A program made the position numbers and the translations under genes. Under the pieces are notes generated by a model that did not search any database, was not told where the DNA came from, and saw only the letters and a list, made by a program, of their open reading frames with translations. From Laccaria trichodermophora (taxonomy: Eukaryota > Basidiomycota > Agaricomycetes > Agaricales > Hydnangiaceae), in contig JACTVC010000026.1 in the NCBI GenBank assembly GCA_018417955.1, positions 558,001 to 622,000 of the forward strand: a DNA stretch of 64,000 bases, written 5' to 3'. The number at the start of each line of letters is the position of its first letter. Position 1 is the stretch's first letter. Positions 1-12,500 of the stretch are shown piece after piece.

Positions 1-2684
1 TCGCTTTGGAAATGCACTACAGTGGTATGGAAATCTCATTTCCCAGAAAGAACTTTTGATATCTGGGGTTATAAATGAGGGTCGTCTAAATTGGCTCAAG
101 GAGGCTGGGTCTCCACTTGAATCAGATAATATAGACAGGGTAGACCAAAACTATGAACCTCCACCTTCTTCTAGTCCTACTTCAGTGGCAGATAATGCTA
201 GTGATGATTCTCATGAGAGTCAGAATACTACAAACTCTGATTCTGATATTCCTCGTCCAAGTGAGTACTTGCGGAAGCGATGCCCTCTCTGTTTTGGTGG
301 GGATAATCCACATGACCCAAATTTTATGTAAGTGATGTTTTAAAAGGGGTCGAAAATAGGTTCTGATGACTGGTACATTTCAAGGGCGGATGTCATTGTA
401 TGCATTGATGCTTGTTTTACTCACAAGAGAAGAAACCCTGCAAAAGGTGAGGCAAAGGGACCTGAAAATCTGCATCCTGATACAGTATTTGTGCCTGAGA
501 AATATGTAATGGAGATGAAGGCTTTAGTTGAGACAGTTCGACCAGAGAAGTCAAAAGGAAAAGAAAAAGCTAATGTACCATCTGATGGACAACCGGCTGA
601 AGACTCATATGAACCTGGCATGAAGGTCCCTGTCTCAGCTTTGGAGGGATGCCTGGCCTCCTTTATTGCAGCAGATGAGAGAAGAACTAAAGCCAGCACA
701 CAGTTCTTTGCAGATACAGGTCTTATGGCCATGCTGTGTCGTCATGACCATGTTCTCTGGCTAGTAAACATGACTACTGCTGGAGAACGCCAATACTATG
801 CTCTGGTATTGATAAAAATGCTATTTATGAATTTGCCTTTATCAATGACAGTTGGAATTTTGTATGACATTGGATGCCAGTTGGAGAGAAGTTGCCAAAT
901 CTGGGGGTTTCTGGAGGAATTCATGGAAAGAATCCTTTTTGCACTTGCGGTTTTCCATGCATATGGTCACCAGTGGCCCTGTCAACTTGTTTATCATCCT
1001 CGTAAATGTGAAGGGTTTGGCCTCTCAGATGGTGAGGGTTGTGAACGTTTCTGGAGTGCTATCAAGTTATTAATCCCTTCAATGCGTGTGGCAGGGGTAA
1101 GTGTTCATCTCATATATATGTGAAGATAATCTGATAATTGAGCCAAATAGTTCTATCATCGGCTGTTTACCATTGATACTCAGGTCAAGCATCTGGATAA
1201 AAAGTCTTTTGATATGATGGGTAAATGGCTTCAACGCAAATGGTTGACTTGCTTGGAAAGAAAAATTGAGGCTGAAGATATTCTCAATGAACTGGGGTTT
1301 GAAATTTCTTTGCTTGAAAATGAATGGAAGCAGCAAGTGGCGACACAGACCAAGCCCTTGGCACGACAATCAAAGAATATTGCAAATATTGCAATTAAGG
1401 AAATTTTGGCATTATATACTGCAAAGAAAAGTTTTGCAATGGAGTTGGGAGGGCTTGATGACCAGCTAATTTCTGGGGTCTATGGGGATGATATGTCAGT
1501 GGAGGATGTTTTGGCTGCACGTAAAGCAATCATGAAGAAGCAAGGTGTGATTGATGCAAATATAAAGACAAAGAAGAAAAGGCTGGGGGTTAAAGATAAG
1601 GAAGATTTGAAAAGGTTGATGGGCAATAAGTTTCTTCAATTGAAACTTAATGCCAGGGCTCTTAAACAAAGACTCAGAGATCGTTTAAGAAATCGTAAAT
1701 TTGAATTGGAAAGGTTAGAGAGAGCATATCGACAAACAACTTCCAATGGTAAGGAGTTTTTATAACACAGACCACTCACTCTTCGTTGACTTCTATTTAA
1801 TAGAAACTAAATTACATTCGCATGTCCAGAAACAAGTCAATAGGCAGCAACCAACAATTGCTAGATTGGCAAAAAAGTACAATGACATGTGCTATGATAT
1901 GACAAAGCAAATCCAGGAGGGAAATGCCCCTGGTAATTCTATAGCCCCTGTGCCAATCAATCGAGAGCATTTATTCGCTCTAGATGTGGATGATGACATC
2001 TGGCAAGATGTTGGATTAGATGAGAATGAAAGTGAGGTTATACCTGGCTGGCTTGGGAATGAGAAGATTCGTGAAGGAATCAAAGGAATGCTGACAACCA
2101 AGAGATGTGCAGAAGAGATGGCCAGAATCAAACGAGAGCGAACAGCCCTGCAGGAGTGGTCAAGGGAAGAGTGGGAAGCTATATATATGGCCATTCTTAT
2201 GTGTGGTAAGCTTGTTTTTATTGCTATTTGAGTGTATCTAACAGTACTGTTCTTTATTACAGAGGATGAAGACATTGAGCATCAGTTGGTTATCAGAAAG
2301 TCAAGACATCTGAGTTTGTGTGCACAGTGGAGGGAACAGGTGTCTCTGATTCCTGGCACATATCCAATGTTGAAAGGATGGGGACCTAATGTCAAAGATT
2401 TGGAGACTGCATTGAAGGATTTGTCACAAGAAAATGTTGATGAAGAGGGAAGTGATGATGAACAATTGAATTGCACATATAATGTTGAAGAAGCAGACAA
2501 CAACAATGTTATTGAAGAGACAGAATTCATGGCAGTGTCAGATGCATTCAGAGTAGCAGATAATGGGCTGGCCTTTGGGAGATGGGAGAGTGAGGATTTG
2601 TGGGAGGATCTGGAAGATGATGAAGAAGATAACTTGGAGGTTGGAACATCTCGAAAGAGGTCAAGGCAGAAGTATTATAGGTAG
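1..2684 (+). CDS. KDZ (Kyakuja-Dileera-Zisupton) transposase, 5' partial
   Basis: Multi-exon transposase that would move its own DNA element. Exons read roughly 1-330, 389-1110, 1184-1748, 1800-2206 and 2262-2684, separated by short GT..AG introns. A Cys pair at RCPLCFGG (about 275-300) is followed by the three acidic positions expected of KDZ enzymes: VCIDACF (about 396), YDIGC (about 865) and DGEGCERFWSA (about 1030). The HAYGHQWPCQ block (about 955) is also typical of the family. A long charged, coiled-coil-like C-terminal half (1214-1765) and an acidic Asp/Glu tail ending at 2684 match full-length fungal KDZ proteins. The N-terminus lies outside the window. I see no stop inside the proposed exons, so this copy may be intact at its 3' side. 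The family is recognised from motifs; exon edges are approximate. Confidence 0.85.
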
Positions 2685-2875
2685 GTTTGGTGGGAAAAGG
2701 TTGGAATGAAATTTTCATGAGATGATACAATTTGAAGCTTGGTAAGGTTTGGAAATATCAATATCAATCAATTAGCTGCCTGGTAGGAAATTATAAGTAC
2801 AGTTAGTATTTAGTTTATAGAATTGTAGAATGGTACAATTATGAATGGATATACTAGTTGGCAGGAAAGTTTAAG

Positions 2876-3290
2876 TTAGAGATTGCAATGGTATGACATT
2901 GTAATACCTTGGTATGGTATGAGATGGCAATACCAGTGCAATAACATTGTATGGGAGTGCAATACCATGGTATGGTATGGGAGTGCAATACCTTGGTATG
3001 GTATGGGGTGCAATACCATGGTATGGTATGGGAGTGCAATACCTTGGTATGGTATGGGGTGCAATACCATGGTATGGTATGGTATGGGAGTGCAATACCA
3101 TGGTACGGTATGAGATTGTAATACCAGTGCAATACCATGGTATGGTATGAGATTGTAATACCAGTGCAATACCATGGTATGGTGTGGGAGTGCAATACCA
3201 TGGTATGGTGTGGGAGTGCAATACCATGGTATGGTATGGGAGTGCAATACCATGGTATGGTATGAGAGTGCAATACCATTGTATAATATT
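2876..3290. repeat. Palindromic TACCATGGTA minisatellite
   Basis: About 18 tandem variants of a 24-27 bp unit built from GTGCAATACCATGGTATGG, with TATGG added or lost between units. The core TACCATGGTA is a perfect palindrome, so either strand can fold. The apparent reading frames here in all phases are only translated repeats. Shorter arrays of the same word occur near 4030-4180, 26860-26990 and 31110-31190. Confidence 0.9.
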
Positions 3291-3299
3291 TTGATAATA

Positions 3300-4250
3300 A
3301 AGACTCTCAGGACACAATACTTGATCCCATTTCCAATTAACAAGACTTTGGATTGGATAGATTCACTTAGCTTCAATAAATTGGACCAAATATTATGACA
3401 AAAGGCCAAACATTCAGGACAACAATACTTGATTCCATGATTGCAGATTTTAAGAAAATTGAGATTATATGATGGTGTTGTTGGCAAGACTATATGTATA
3501 TGCTATGTAAGTGGGCAGGACTGTCTGATTGGCCATACTGAACAAAATATACTTACCCTATTATTGAAAGCATTCATATTAATGGCTTTTCAGGAATGGA
3601 AAACCCCAGGAGAAAACTCAATTGAACTGATTTTCAAAGGTTGGAGTTGACTATCTGGCCTCCACTTGGAGTTGGAAATCTTAGCAAAAACCTGAAGAAC
3701 CATTCCACTTTTCTTTGCTTCTCAGTGACCACTTCATCACAATGGATGCAGTATTGTTTTATTTGGATGAATATTGTTCTAATGGATAGGACTGTGAAAT
3801 ATTGGTATCATCTAACAGCTTTGATGCATGGGAAAGCTGGGATAATCCCCATTTGAACTAATTTTCAATGAATGGCTTGGACTATCTGGCCTTGATTTGT
3901 AGCCTAATATCTCAGGATAAACCTGGAGAACCCCCCCACAAAAAATGGCACCCAATGGACCAGTATTGCAGCCTGCAGAAATAATTTATATATTTTGGAA
4001 AAGGACCCCAGACACCCTGTGACAGCTTTGGTATGATGGTATGAAGTGATATCATACCATCTGGTATGGTATAACATGACATAGTATGGTATGGTAACTT
4101 GGTATTGGTATGAGTGGGATATGGTATGGGTTTTCCATTCCATGGTACCATGGTATTGGTATGGTGCTCACATACCACCCTGGAATGGGTACCCTTAAAT
4201 CAAAGAATTCATATACCTCAGGGGTACCCTAAAATGGGTGACTGAAGTGC
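3300..4250. repeat. Interspersed repeat R1, inverted relative to copies at 26.8-31 kb
   Basis: Parts of this stretch recur in reverse complement elsewhere. 3300-3440 matches about 30905-31030. 3700-3800 matches about 28980-29080. 3830-4250 matches 26764-27190, including the block around the word CCATGGTACCATGG and the edge CACTTCAGTCACCC. The matches are in a consistent inverted order, so this is one long non-coding repeat, with its second copy at 26.7-31.0 kb split by later insertions. I see no protein-coding capacity and cannot assign a superfamily. Confidence 0.65.
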
Positions 4251-4605
4251 ACAGACCATGTAATCAACAATAGTCTACATCATGTCTATTATTTTCTCCT
4301 TTTTTGTCTGATTTTCTGCATATATTTGCACTAACTACCATATTTGGAAATGTACACAGACCAACAACACTATCCCAACATTGCTAAGAATAGTCTACAC
4401 CATATATATTATTTTTTCCCCTGATTTTTCTTAATTTTATGGCTATACTTGTAATAATTACCATATTAGGAAATGTGCACAGACCATGCAAATAGTACCC
4501 CAACATCATGACCAATAGTAAGCATCATCCCTATTTTTTTCCAGATTTTATTACCATTTGTCATGTGAAAATGCAAAACCTGCCATATTTGGCAATTTTT
4601 AGTGT
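4250..4605. repeat. Tandem repeat, three units of about 115 bp
   Basis: Three diverged units each begin near CACAGACCA (about 4250, 4358 and 4478). They share the order: TAGTCTACATCAT-like word, T-rich tract, ACTACCATATTTGG. AT-rich, with no coding signal. Confidence 0.6.
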
Positions 4606-4699
4606 CCATCTCAGTCACTTCATTCCAGTGCCATTCTGTTCCTGGGGACTTTTCCAGTGTAAATACCAGAATAATGAAATTCTGTAAATTTGGCTGGTA

Positions 4700-5353
4700 C
4701 AGTTGAGTGCAAAAAGAATGAAGGTTGGTTCATTTTTCTGGTTCTTTCTAAGAATCTATTGTACCTCAAATGTATTTGTGTATTCATGTAATTGTGTTAC
4801 ACTTCCCTTGGCATGGACTAATTTCAGCGAAAGCTGGATCCTTGAGAAGGTTTTTATTCTGGAGGCCATTTTTGGCATCTGAAAAAAAAATGCGCTAACT
4901 GGGGAGGTAGCCAGAACATACCTCTGGTCGACCTGAATGAGCATATCAAAGAATCAGTCAAAAATACTGAGTGGTTAGGTCTGTAGAGGCTTTGGAAAAT
5001 GGCTTGTTTTGTCTAAAACAGGCCAAAAATGACCTAAATAGCACAAAATGACTATTTTCTGGAAGCTGTAGAAGCATAACCACTTAGTATTTTTAACTAA
5101 TTTTTTGATAGGCTCATTCAGGTTGACCAGAGGTATGTTCTGGCTACCTCCCCAGTTAGCGCATTTTTTTTTAGATGCCAAAAATGGCCTCCAGAATAAA
5201 AACCTTCTGAAGGATCCAGCTTTCACTGAAATTAGTCCATGCCAAGGGAAGTGTAACACAATTACATGAATACACAAATACATTTGAGGTACAATAGATT
5301 CTTAGAAAGAACCAGAAAAATGAACCAACCTTCATTCTTTTTGCACTCAACTG
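4700..5353. mobile_element. Foldback (long inverted repeat) element
   Basis: Two arms of about 290 bp (4700-4990 and 5063-5353) are near-perfect reverse complements around a spacer of about 70 bp, so one strand folds into a single long hairpin. The arms start with CAGTTGAGTGCAAAAAGAAT and match until close to the centre with only scattered substitutions. No transposase is encoded, which is typical of a MITE or foldback element. At 5423-5435 the right flank ends in the reverse complement of GAGGTCTTAGTCA, the terminus used by the satellite-core family described below. The hairpin may therefore sit inside, or be, a member of that family spanning about 4605-5435; I could not find matching target duplications. 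Confidence 0.8.
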
Positions 5354-5789
5354 TAAATTCCACTGGAATGGCACTGGAATCCACAGGAATGACCAGAATC
5401 TAGCAGGAATCGGTGGGGAATGACTAAGACCTCATGTGACATGGCTAAAACATTTCTTAGCAGTGTGACATAACTAAAACATTTCTCAGCACACAAGTGG
5501 CAAACTGTATGGCATATGCATCATATGTGCCACAGCATGTTCTCTTTGCCTTGTGGAAGTCATTCCTCTAACAATGTCATGCTGACATCATGTGAAACTA
5601 CAAGGACCAAACATCTGGCAACACTCAAATACTAAGGCTACATAGAGGCATTTCATACTCACCAGCCTTATTGCTGAATACTGAGTAAGGTGGTCAGGGG
5701 GCATTGTAATTAGAAGCTGAACACTGTACAGGTGCCCCTACCCAACTTCCCCCCCTGACATTGTCATATATATCAGTTAATCTTTTTTT

Positions 5790-7150
5790 TTTTATAGAAA
5801 ATATCTACATCTTCATTAGTGTTCAAATAATCCAGAAGTGAATTTCTTAGGTTCTCCCTCCTCAGTTGACCCTCCAAAAACTCATTCCTGTCATCTTGTT
5901 CATGCTCTGACTCATCCTCTCCCTGTTGTTGAACCTGTTCCATCAGCCATGCTTCACCATCTTGTCACTCTACCTCCATAATTGATTGCCCTTCAATAAA
6001 AAATCAATCTGATTTTGGGTTTTGGTTATGTTCATGCTGGATTGCAAAATTGTGGACATGGATAGAGCTTGTAACCCACAAAGTGGCAAATTTATGGGCA
6101 ACTACATTGTCAATGTGCAATTGAAGGCCACAGAGTGATGACCATTGACCCTTGAGGTACCCAACACAGTGTTCAGAGTGAATTCAAATTCGAGAGACAT
6201 GATAGTTGTGGGTTTTGATGTCCTCATCTTGGTTTTCAGGTCTGCAAGAGGAAAGTCACTAAAAGGACAAGAAAGAGAGGAGTTAAATTAATTTACTCTT
6301 TGTAAGGTGACTGGCATCATGACTTTAATGGATAGGCTGAATCTGCCCAAACAAAGTCATTTTCACCTAATAATTGCTCCTGTTCAGCTGGTAAGTATGT
6401 CCTAGCCCAAGCAGTTGCATCATGCTGACTTCCAGGAAGACCAACACCATAGTCAATAATGTGTAGGTCTGGGGTTGAGACCAACTATAAAGAATGTCAG
6501 GTGCTATTCATCATTCAAAAATGACTGGCATACCTGTACATTCATTGAATAATTGGACTTGCAGTTAACGAATGTGTTTCCATAGTGATGTAGTGGTTGG
6601 AATAGTGGGAAAAGAGTGCCGGCTCAACAAAAGCACTCATTGCAAAGAGCAGTTATCACTTGAATGGTGACATTGCAAACTGTTCCATAGCCAATTCCTG
6701 CCTAGAGGGCAACCTTCATTGGACTAGCAGCATTCTCATAATGTCCAAACTGGTAAAGAGCAACTCCTAGCTGCTCTTCAACAGGTGTCTGATCATTGTT
6801 GGAGTCATTGTGGAATACACGGTGGTGTTGGATCAAGTCAGCAAGAGCATTGAAGCACTCTGGGGTGACACATAGATAAGAATGAAAAATATCAGGAAAT
6901 TGGTAGTGATAGATGTCAAGTAGATTCCACAGATTTGCATTTGTCTTGGGGATGTTATGACACTCCTTTATGCATCACTGACAGTATAGCTCCTCCAGTT
7001 CTCCAATAAGGAAGTCAGGTATGCCATCATCCAAAGTAGAGTTTGAAGAAGAGGATGTATGAGAATTGGATGAGCTATCTGTGTCAGAATCAGAGGAGCT
7101 GTCTTTGTATGTCTCTGCTTCAATACTGTACTAGCAAGCAACGAGGCAAT
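5790..7150 (-). pseudogene. Decayed PIF/Harbinger-type DDE transposase
   Basis: Reading the minus strand gives a broken but clear DDE_Tnp_4-like transposase. In order: a Ser-rich lead-in ending in DDGIPDFLIGELEEL (about 7035), QFPDIFHSYLCVTPECF (about 6890), EQLGVALYQFGHYENAAS (about 6750), GIGYGTVCNVT (about 6690), then SNYSMNVQ. After a break come GLPGSQHDATAWARTYLP (about 6400) with the conserved DATAW block, VWADSAYPL, and HSEHCVGYLKGQWSSLCGLQ (about 6150) with a conserved Glu. A Glu-rich tail follows to about 5790. In-frame stops (for example TAG for Trp near 6704) and several frameshifts rule out a working enzyme. The harbinger-associated Myb-like partner gene is not seen. Confidence 0.75.
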
Positions 7151-7159
7151 ATACACCTC

Positions 7160-8025
7160 AAGAATAGCCTGTGTCTCTTTTTGTTACTCAGTGGTGCGAG
7201 GTATAGGTGTAGAACTGCATAGAAAAGTGTGAAATGGGTTATCAGGTGACAATCTGCTCAAGATCTTGCAATAATCACACTGTTGAAAAATTGAAACTCT
7301 GACACAATTTAAGCAATTCAGAGTTTGTGCACTTGTTAAGCAATCAAAGTTGAATTGCTTTGATGGGAGTAAATTAATCTGTAGCAACCATTTCTAAGCA
7401 GCCACTGCATCAACTTTGAATTCCCCTAGTGTTGACACTTTACATTGCAAGCAATGCCATTGACATGTTTGATTACAAGCAATAACATTGACACATTGCA
7501 TTGCAAGCAATGCTGTTGATGTGTTAGATCACAAATCAACCCTCCATGTGTGTGCCATCATTCCCTTGTTCATTTCATTCTCTCATGTGTTGGTTTGATT
7601 TGTTGCATCTTGTAAAAGAAGATCTATGTGTTTTGTTAGCTGAATTCCAGACTCACCATCAGGACAATAGTCTGAAGGGTGGGTGCAATGCCTTCCACCA
7701 TTCCAGAGCAATTCTGTGAGGTACCAGGGTAAAGTGGAAGTTAGTATCAGGGGTGCCTAAGTTGAGAGCTTGGTGATAGCTCCATGATAGCTCCCAAGCA
7801 ATCGTTGCTCAAAGCGTGAGCAGGCCTGAGCACCAGCCAGATCTGAGTGTCATCTTTGCATGCTGAGAGATTTGCAAGGTTCTCAAATTTAGGGGCTTTA
7901 AAGATTCCTGTTGAATTTATGGATTTGAATCAGCTTATGACTTGACCATGTCTGAGAGGGTCCAGCAGTCAGCATATCTTTTTCAATATCTTATAGTTTC
8001 TCTGATGAATGTTTACACTTCTGTG
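7160..8025. other. Intergenic stretch with no recognised gene
   Basis: No coding frame with homology that I recognise. A short local repeat built on AAGCAATGCCATTGACA occurs at 7440-7530. The sequence is unremarkable up to the decayed ankyrin tail. Confidence 0.4.
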
Positions 8026-8029
8026 CTAA

Positions 8030-8880
8030 TTAACTTGTACCATGGCTGTCATATTTGTGAGTGCTCCATTGTTTATCGGCATCTTTTCAATGGCTTCATA
8101 ACTTTCAGTTGATGCTTCACAGAGCGCAGTTCTGTATTTTCCTCCCTGTGCATTTACATCTGCCTCCTTGTCTATCAATAGCATCACAATGGCTTGATGG
8201 CCTTGCTATGATGATGCTTGAAGTGCATTTCCATACTGCCCTCTCTGTGCATCTACATCTGCCTCCTCCCCCAATAGCAGCTTTATGATTGCTTCATGGC
8301 CTCTGATTGATGCTGCCTGGACTGCATTTCCATATTGTCCTCCCTGTGCATTTACATCTGCTCCCTTCTCCAGCAGCAACTGTACAATTTCCTTATGCCC
8401 AACATATGATGCTGCCTGAAGTGCATTTCCATAATGTCCTCCCTGTGCATTTACAATTGCTCCCTTCTCTAACAGCAGCTTTGAAATTGCCTCATGGCCT
8501 CTGATTGATGCTGCCTGGAGTGCATTTCCATACTTCCCTCCCTGTGCATTTATGTCTGCTCCCTTCTCCAGAAGCAGCACAGCAATTGCCTCGTGGCCTC
8601 TGATTAATGCTGCCTGGAGTGCATTTCCATAATGTCCTCCCTGTGCATTTACATCTGCTCCCTTCCTTAACAGCAGCTTTGAAATTGCCTCATGGTCTCT
8701 GCTTAATGCTGCCTGAAGTGCATTTCCATACTTCCCTCCCTGTGCATTTACATCTGCTCCCTTCTCCAGCAGCAACTGTACAATTCCCTCATGCCCATCA
8801 TATAATGCTGCATGGAGTGCATTTTCATAGTTTCCTCCTTGTGCATTTACATCTGCTCCCTTCTCTAGCAGCAGCTGTAC
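8030..8880 (-). pseudogene. Severed 3' end of ankyrin array of NLR copy A
   Basis: About seven further ankyrin repeats (33 aa each, consensus LLLEKGADVNAQGG.YGNALQ) lie beyond the solo LTR. They are in the same frame as the main array, because LTR plus target duplication is 681 bp, a multiple of three. A TAG stop at about 8206 ends the frame, but ankyrin-like sequence (AIVMLLIDKEADVNAQGGKY, then STESYEAIEKM) continues to about 8030. This part cannot be translated from the upstream exon, which meets a stop inside the LTR. Before the insertion the receptor would have had roughly 34 repeats. Confidence 0.8.
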
Positions 8881-9561
8881 TGTTGGAGTGCGAGGCTCTA
8901 CGTTGGTGTATTCCGATGAATACAAACACTAATCGTTGTACGTAGAGTCAGAAACGTATTGTTAATCAAATGCGAGAACGGGGTTTCCTAGAAACGTGAG
9001 AGTCTTAACCGTAGCGTTGATTGCGTTACTTGATGACCTGGATCGTTAGCGCGTAGCTTTAACGATTGGTCGAGTTAATTGATAGCGCGAAGCCTTATCA
9101 ATTCACTCAAGAAACACTTAGTTCTAAGAACTGTCAAAGTTGGGGTTAAGATGTAAGATGCCTTACTTATTGTATTTCACCTATTTAAATACAAGTACAG
9201 TACTAAGAGGAAGTATCTAGATCATTCCTATTCTTGCTACAAGGTTCCTTCAGTAGCTTACAAACATTACTGGGCTGGGAATGTTTGCTTTGACTTGTGA
9301 TCCAAACAACGGCTTGCAATCCAAACAAAGACTTGTGATATAAACAAGTGCAAAACGCGCAAATACAGATTGAGTTTGGGCGCGTCCATCGACGCTTCGA
9401 GTACAGTAATCACGGAATACAACTATAACCACGAAATACAACTATTTAACCAATAGTAGACTGAATACAACTAGTAAGTACCAGTTAAGTGTTACACAGA
9501 TAAAATGGATGATGAAGTGAGTATGAAAGGGCAAATATGGAGATGGTGCCCTAACATGTAC
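8876..9561 (-). mobile_element. Solo LTR (8881-9556) with 5-bp target duplication
   Basis: A 676-bp unit begins TGTTGGAGTGCG and ends GCCCTAACA, with termini TG..CA and an imperfect terminal inverted repeat. It is flanked by the duplicated pentamer TGTAC at 8876-8880 and 9557-9561. Outside the pentamers the ankyrin repeat sequence resumes perfectly. There is no internal retrotransposon sequence, so this is a recombination product of a former LTR retrotransposon. It keeps many CpG dinucleotides, unlike the older elements in the window, which suggests a recent insertion. Strand is uncertain. Confidence 0.88.
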
Positions 9562-12500
9562 AATTGCCTCATGGCTTGTGATTGATGCTGCTTGGAGTGC
9601 ATTTCCATAATGTCCTCCCTGTGCATTTACAATTGCTCCCTTCTCTAACAGCAGCTTTGAAATTGCCTCATGGCCTCTGATTGATGCTGCCTGGAGTGCA
9701 TTTCCATACTTCCCTCCCTGTGCATTTATGTCTGCTCCCTTCTCCAGAAGCAGCACAGCAATTGCCTCATGGCCTCTGATTGATGCTGCCTGGAGTGCAT
9801 TTCCATAGTCTCCTCCCTGTGCATTTACATCTGCCCCCTTTCTTAACAGCAGCTTTGAAATTGCCTCATGGTCTCTGATTAATGCTGCCTGAAGTGCATT
9901 TCCATACTTCCCTCCCTGTGCATTTACATCTGCTCCCTTCTCCAGCAGCAGCTGTACAATTCCCTCATGCCCATCATATAATGCTGCCTGGAGTGCATTT
10001 TCATAGTCTCCTCCTTGTGCATTTACATCTGCTCCCTTCTCTAGCAGCAGCTGTACAATTGCCTCATGGCCTCTAATTGATGCTGCCTGGAGTGCATTTC
10101 CATAACGTCCTCCCTGTGCATTTACAAATGCTCCCTTCTCTAACAGCAGCTTTGAAATTGCCTCATGGCTTCTGATTGATGCTGCCTGGAGTGCATTTCC
10201 ATGATGTCCTCCCTGTGCATTTACATCTGCCCCCTTCTCCAGCAGCAGCTGTACAATGGCCTCATGGCCTCTGATTGATGCTGTCTGGAGTGCATTTCCA
10301 TAGTCTCGTCCCTGTGCATTTACATCTGCTCCCTTCTCCAGCAGCAGCACAGCAATTGCCTTATGGCCTCTGATTGATGCTGCCTGGAGTGCATTTCCAT
10401 ACTTTTCTCCCTGTGCATTTAAATCTGCTCCCTTCTCCAGCAGCAGCTGTACAATTGCCTCATTCCCATTATATGATGCTGCCTGGAGTGCATTTTCATA
10501 GTCTCCTCCTTGTGCATTTACATCTGCCCCCTTCTCCAGCAGCAGCTGTACAATCGCCTTATGGCCTCTAATTGATACTGCCTGGAGTGCATTTCCATAC
10601 TTCCCTCCCTGTGCATTTACATCTGCTCCCTTCTCCAGCAGCAGCTGTACAGTTGCCTTATTCCCATTAAATGATGCTGCCTGGAGTGCATTTTCATAGT
10701 CTCCTCCTTGTGCATTTACATCTGCCCCCTTCTCCAGCAGCAGCTGTACAATTGCCTCATTCCCATTATATGATGCTGCCTGGAGTGCATTTTCATAGTC
10801 TCCTCCTTGTGCATTTACATCTGCCCCCTTTTCCAGCAGCAGCTGTACAATTCCCTCATGGCCTCTGATTGATGCTGCCTGGAGTGCATTTCCATACTTT
10901 TGTCCCTGTGCATTTACATCTGCTCCCTTCTTTAGCAGCAGCTGTACAATTCCCTCATGCCCATCATATGATGCTGCCTGCAGTGCATTTCCATACTTCC
11001 CTCCCTGTGCATTTACATATGCTCCCTTCTCCAGCAGCAGCACAGCAACTGCCTCATGCCCTCCATATGATGCTGCCTGGAGTGCATTTCCATACTCTCC
11101 TCCCTGTGTATTTATATCTGCTCCCTTCTCCAACAGCAGCTTTGCAATGCCCTCATTGCCTCCATTTGCTGCTGCCTGGAGTGCATTTCCATACATTCCA
11201 CCCTGTTCATTTACATCTGCCCCTCTTCCTAATAACAGCTTTGCAATTGTTTCATAGCCACCTGCCCTTTTTCTCATGATCGGGTTGCTGAAGGTTTTAT
11301 GGCCTCCATTTGATGCTGCCTGCAGTGCATTTCCATACTCCCCATCCTGTGCATTTACATCTGCTCCCTTCTCCAGCAGCAGCTGTATGATTCCCTCATG
11401 CCCATCATATGATGCTGCCTGAAGTGCATTTCCATACTTCCCTCCCTGTGCATTTACAATAGCTCCCTTCTCTAACAGCAGCTTTATGATTGCTTCATGG
11501 CCTATGATTGATGCTACCTGGAGTGCATTTCCATAATATCCTCCCTGGGCATTTACATCTGCTCCCCTCTCCAGCAGCAGCTCTACAATTCTCTCATAGC
11601 CTCCAATTGATGCTGCCTGGAGTGCATTTCCATACTCCCCACCCTGTGCATTTACATCTGCTCCCTTCTCTAGCAGCAGCAGCACAGCAATTGCCTTATG
11701 GCCTCTGATTGATGCTGCCTGGAGTGCATTTCCATAGTATCCTCCCTGTGCATTTACATCTGCCCCCTTCTCCAGCAGCAGCTGTACAATTGCCTCATGG
11801 CCTTTGATTGATGCTGCCTGGAGTGCATTTCCATAGTCTCCTCCCTGTGCATTTACATCTGCTCCCTTCTCCAACAGCAGCTTTGCAATGCCCTCATTGC
11901 CTCCATTTGCTGCTGCCTGGAGTGCATTTCCATGGTCTCCTCCCTGTGCATTTACATTTGCCCCTTTCTCTATTAGCAGCTTTACAATTGCTTCAAGCCC
12001 TCCATATGATGCTGCCTCCAGTGCATTTCCACACCTTCCTCCCCGTGCATTTAGATCTGCCCCCTGTTCTATTAGATGCTGGGCAGTTGCACCATGACCT
12101 TTACATAATGCTGCCTGAAGTGCATTTCCATACATTCCACCCCCTGCATTTACATCTGCTCCCTTTTCTATTAGATGCTGTACCATTGCCTTATGGCCTT
12201 CATATGATGTTTCAGCCAGCCCAGCCAATGATGCATAATATAGTGGGTCAGCAATATCAACCCTCTGCTTTCGTAGATTCATGAATTGATGGTCATCTAT
12301 ATCAGAAAGTCGAACCCAGTTCAGAAAAGCAGGATTTTCATTTGTTAGAAGCCTCATCATCAACACAAATACCACTGAGGACTGAGATTTCCTTTTGCCA
12401 CCATCACATGCATGTATTATCCAATACTCTGCAGCATATTTTGCCAGAGGGAAGGATTCTTCCACATTTACATCCAGCAACCAAGATGCATTGAATTGCA

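Noticed and set aside
2854..3487. Long open frames in several phases over the TACCATGGTA array
   Set aside because: They are translations of a short tandem repeat (HTIPWYCT type) and exist in all frames because the unit lacks stops.
8061..12284. Plus-strand frames rich in HFH..LPVHLHLLPS
   Set aside because: Antisense shadow of the minus-strand ankyrin repeats, with the same 99-bp period.
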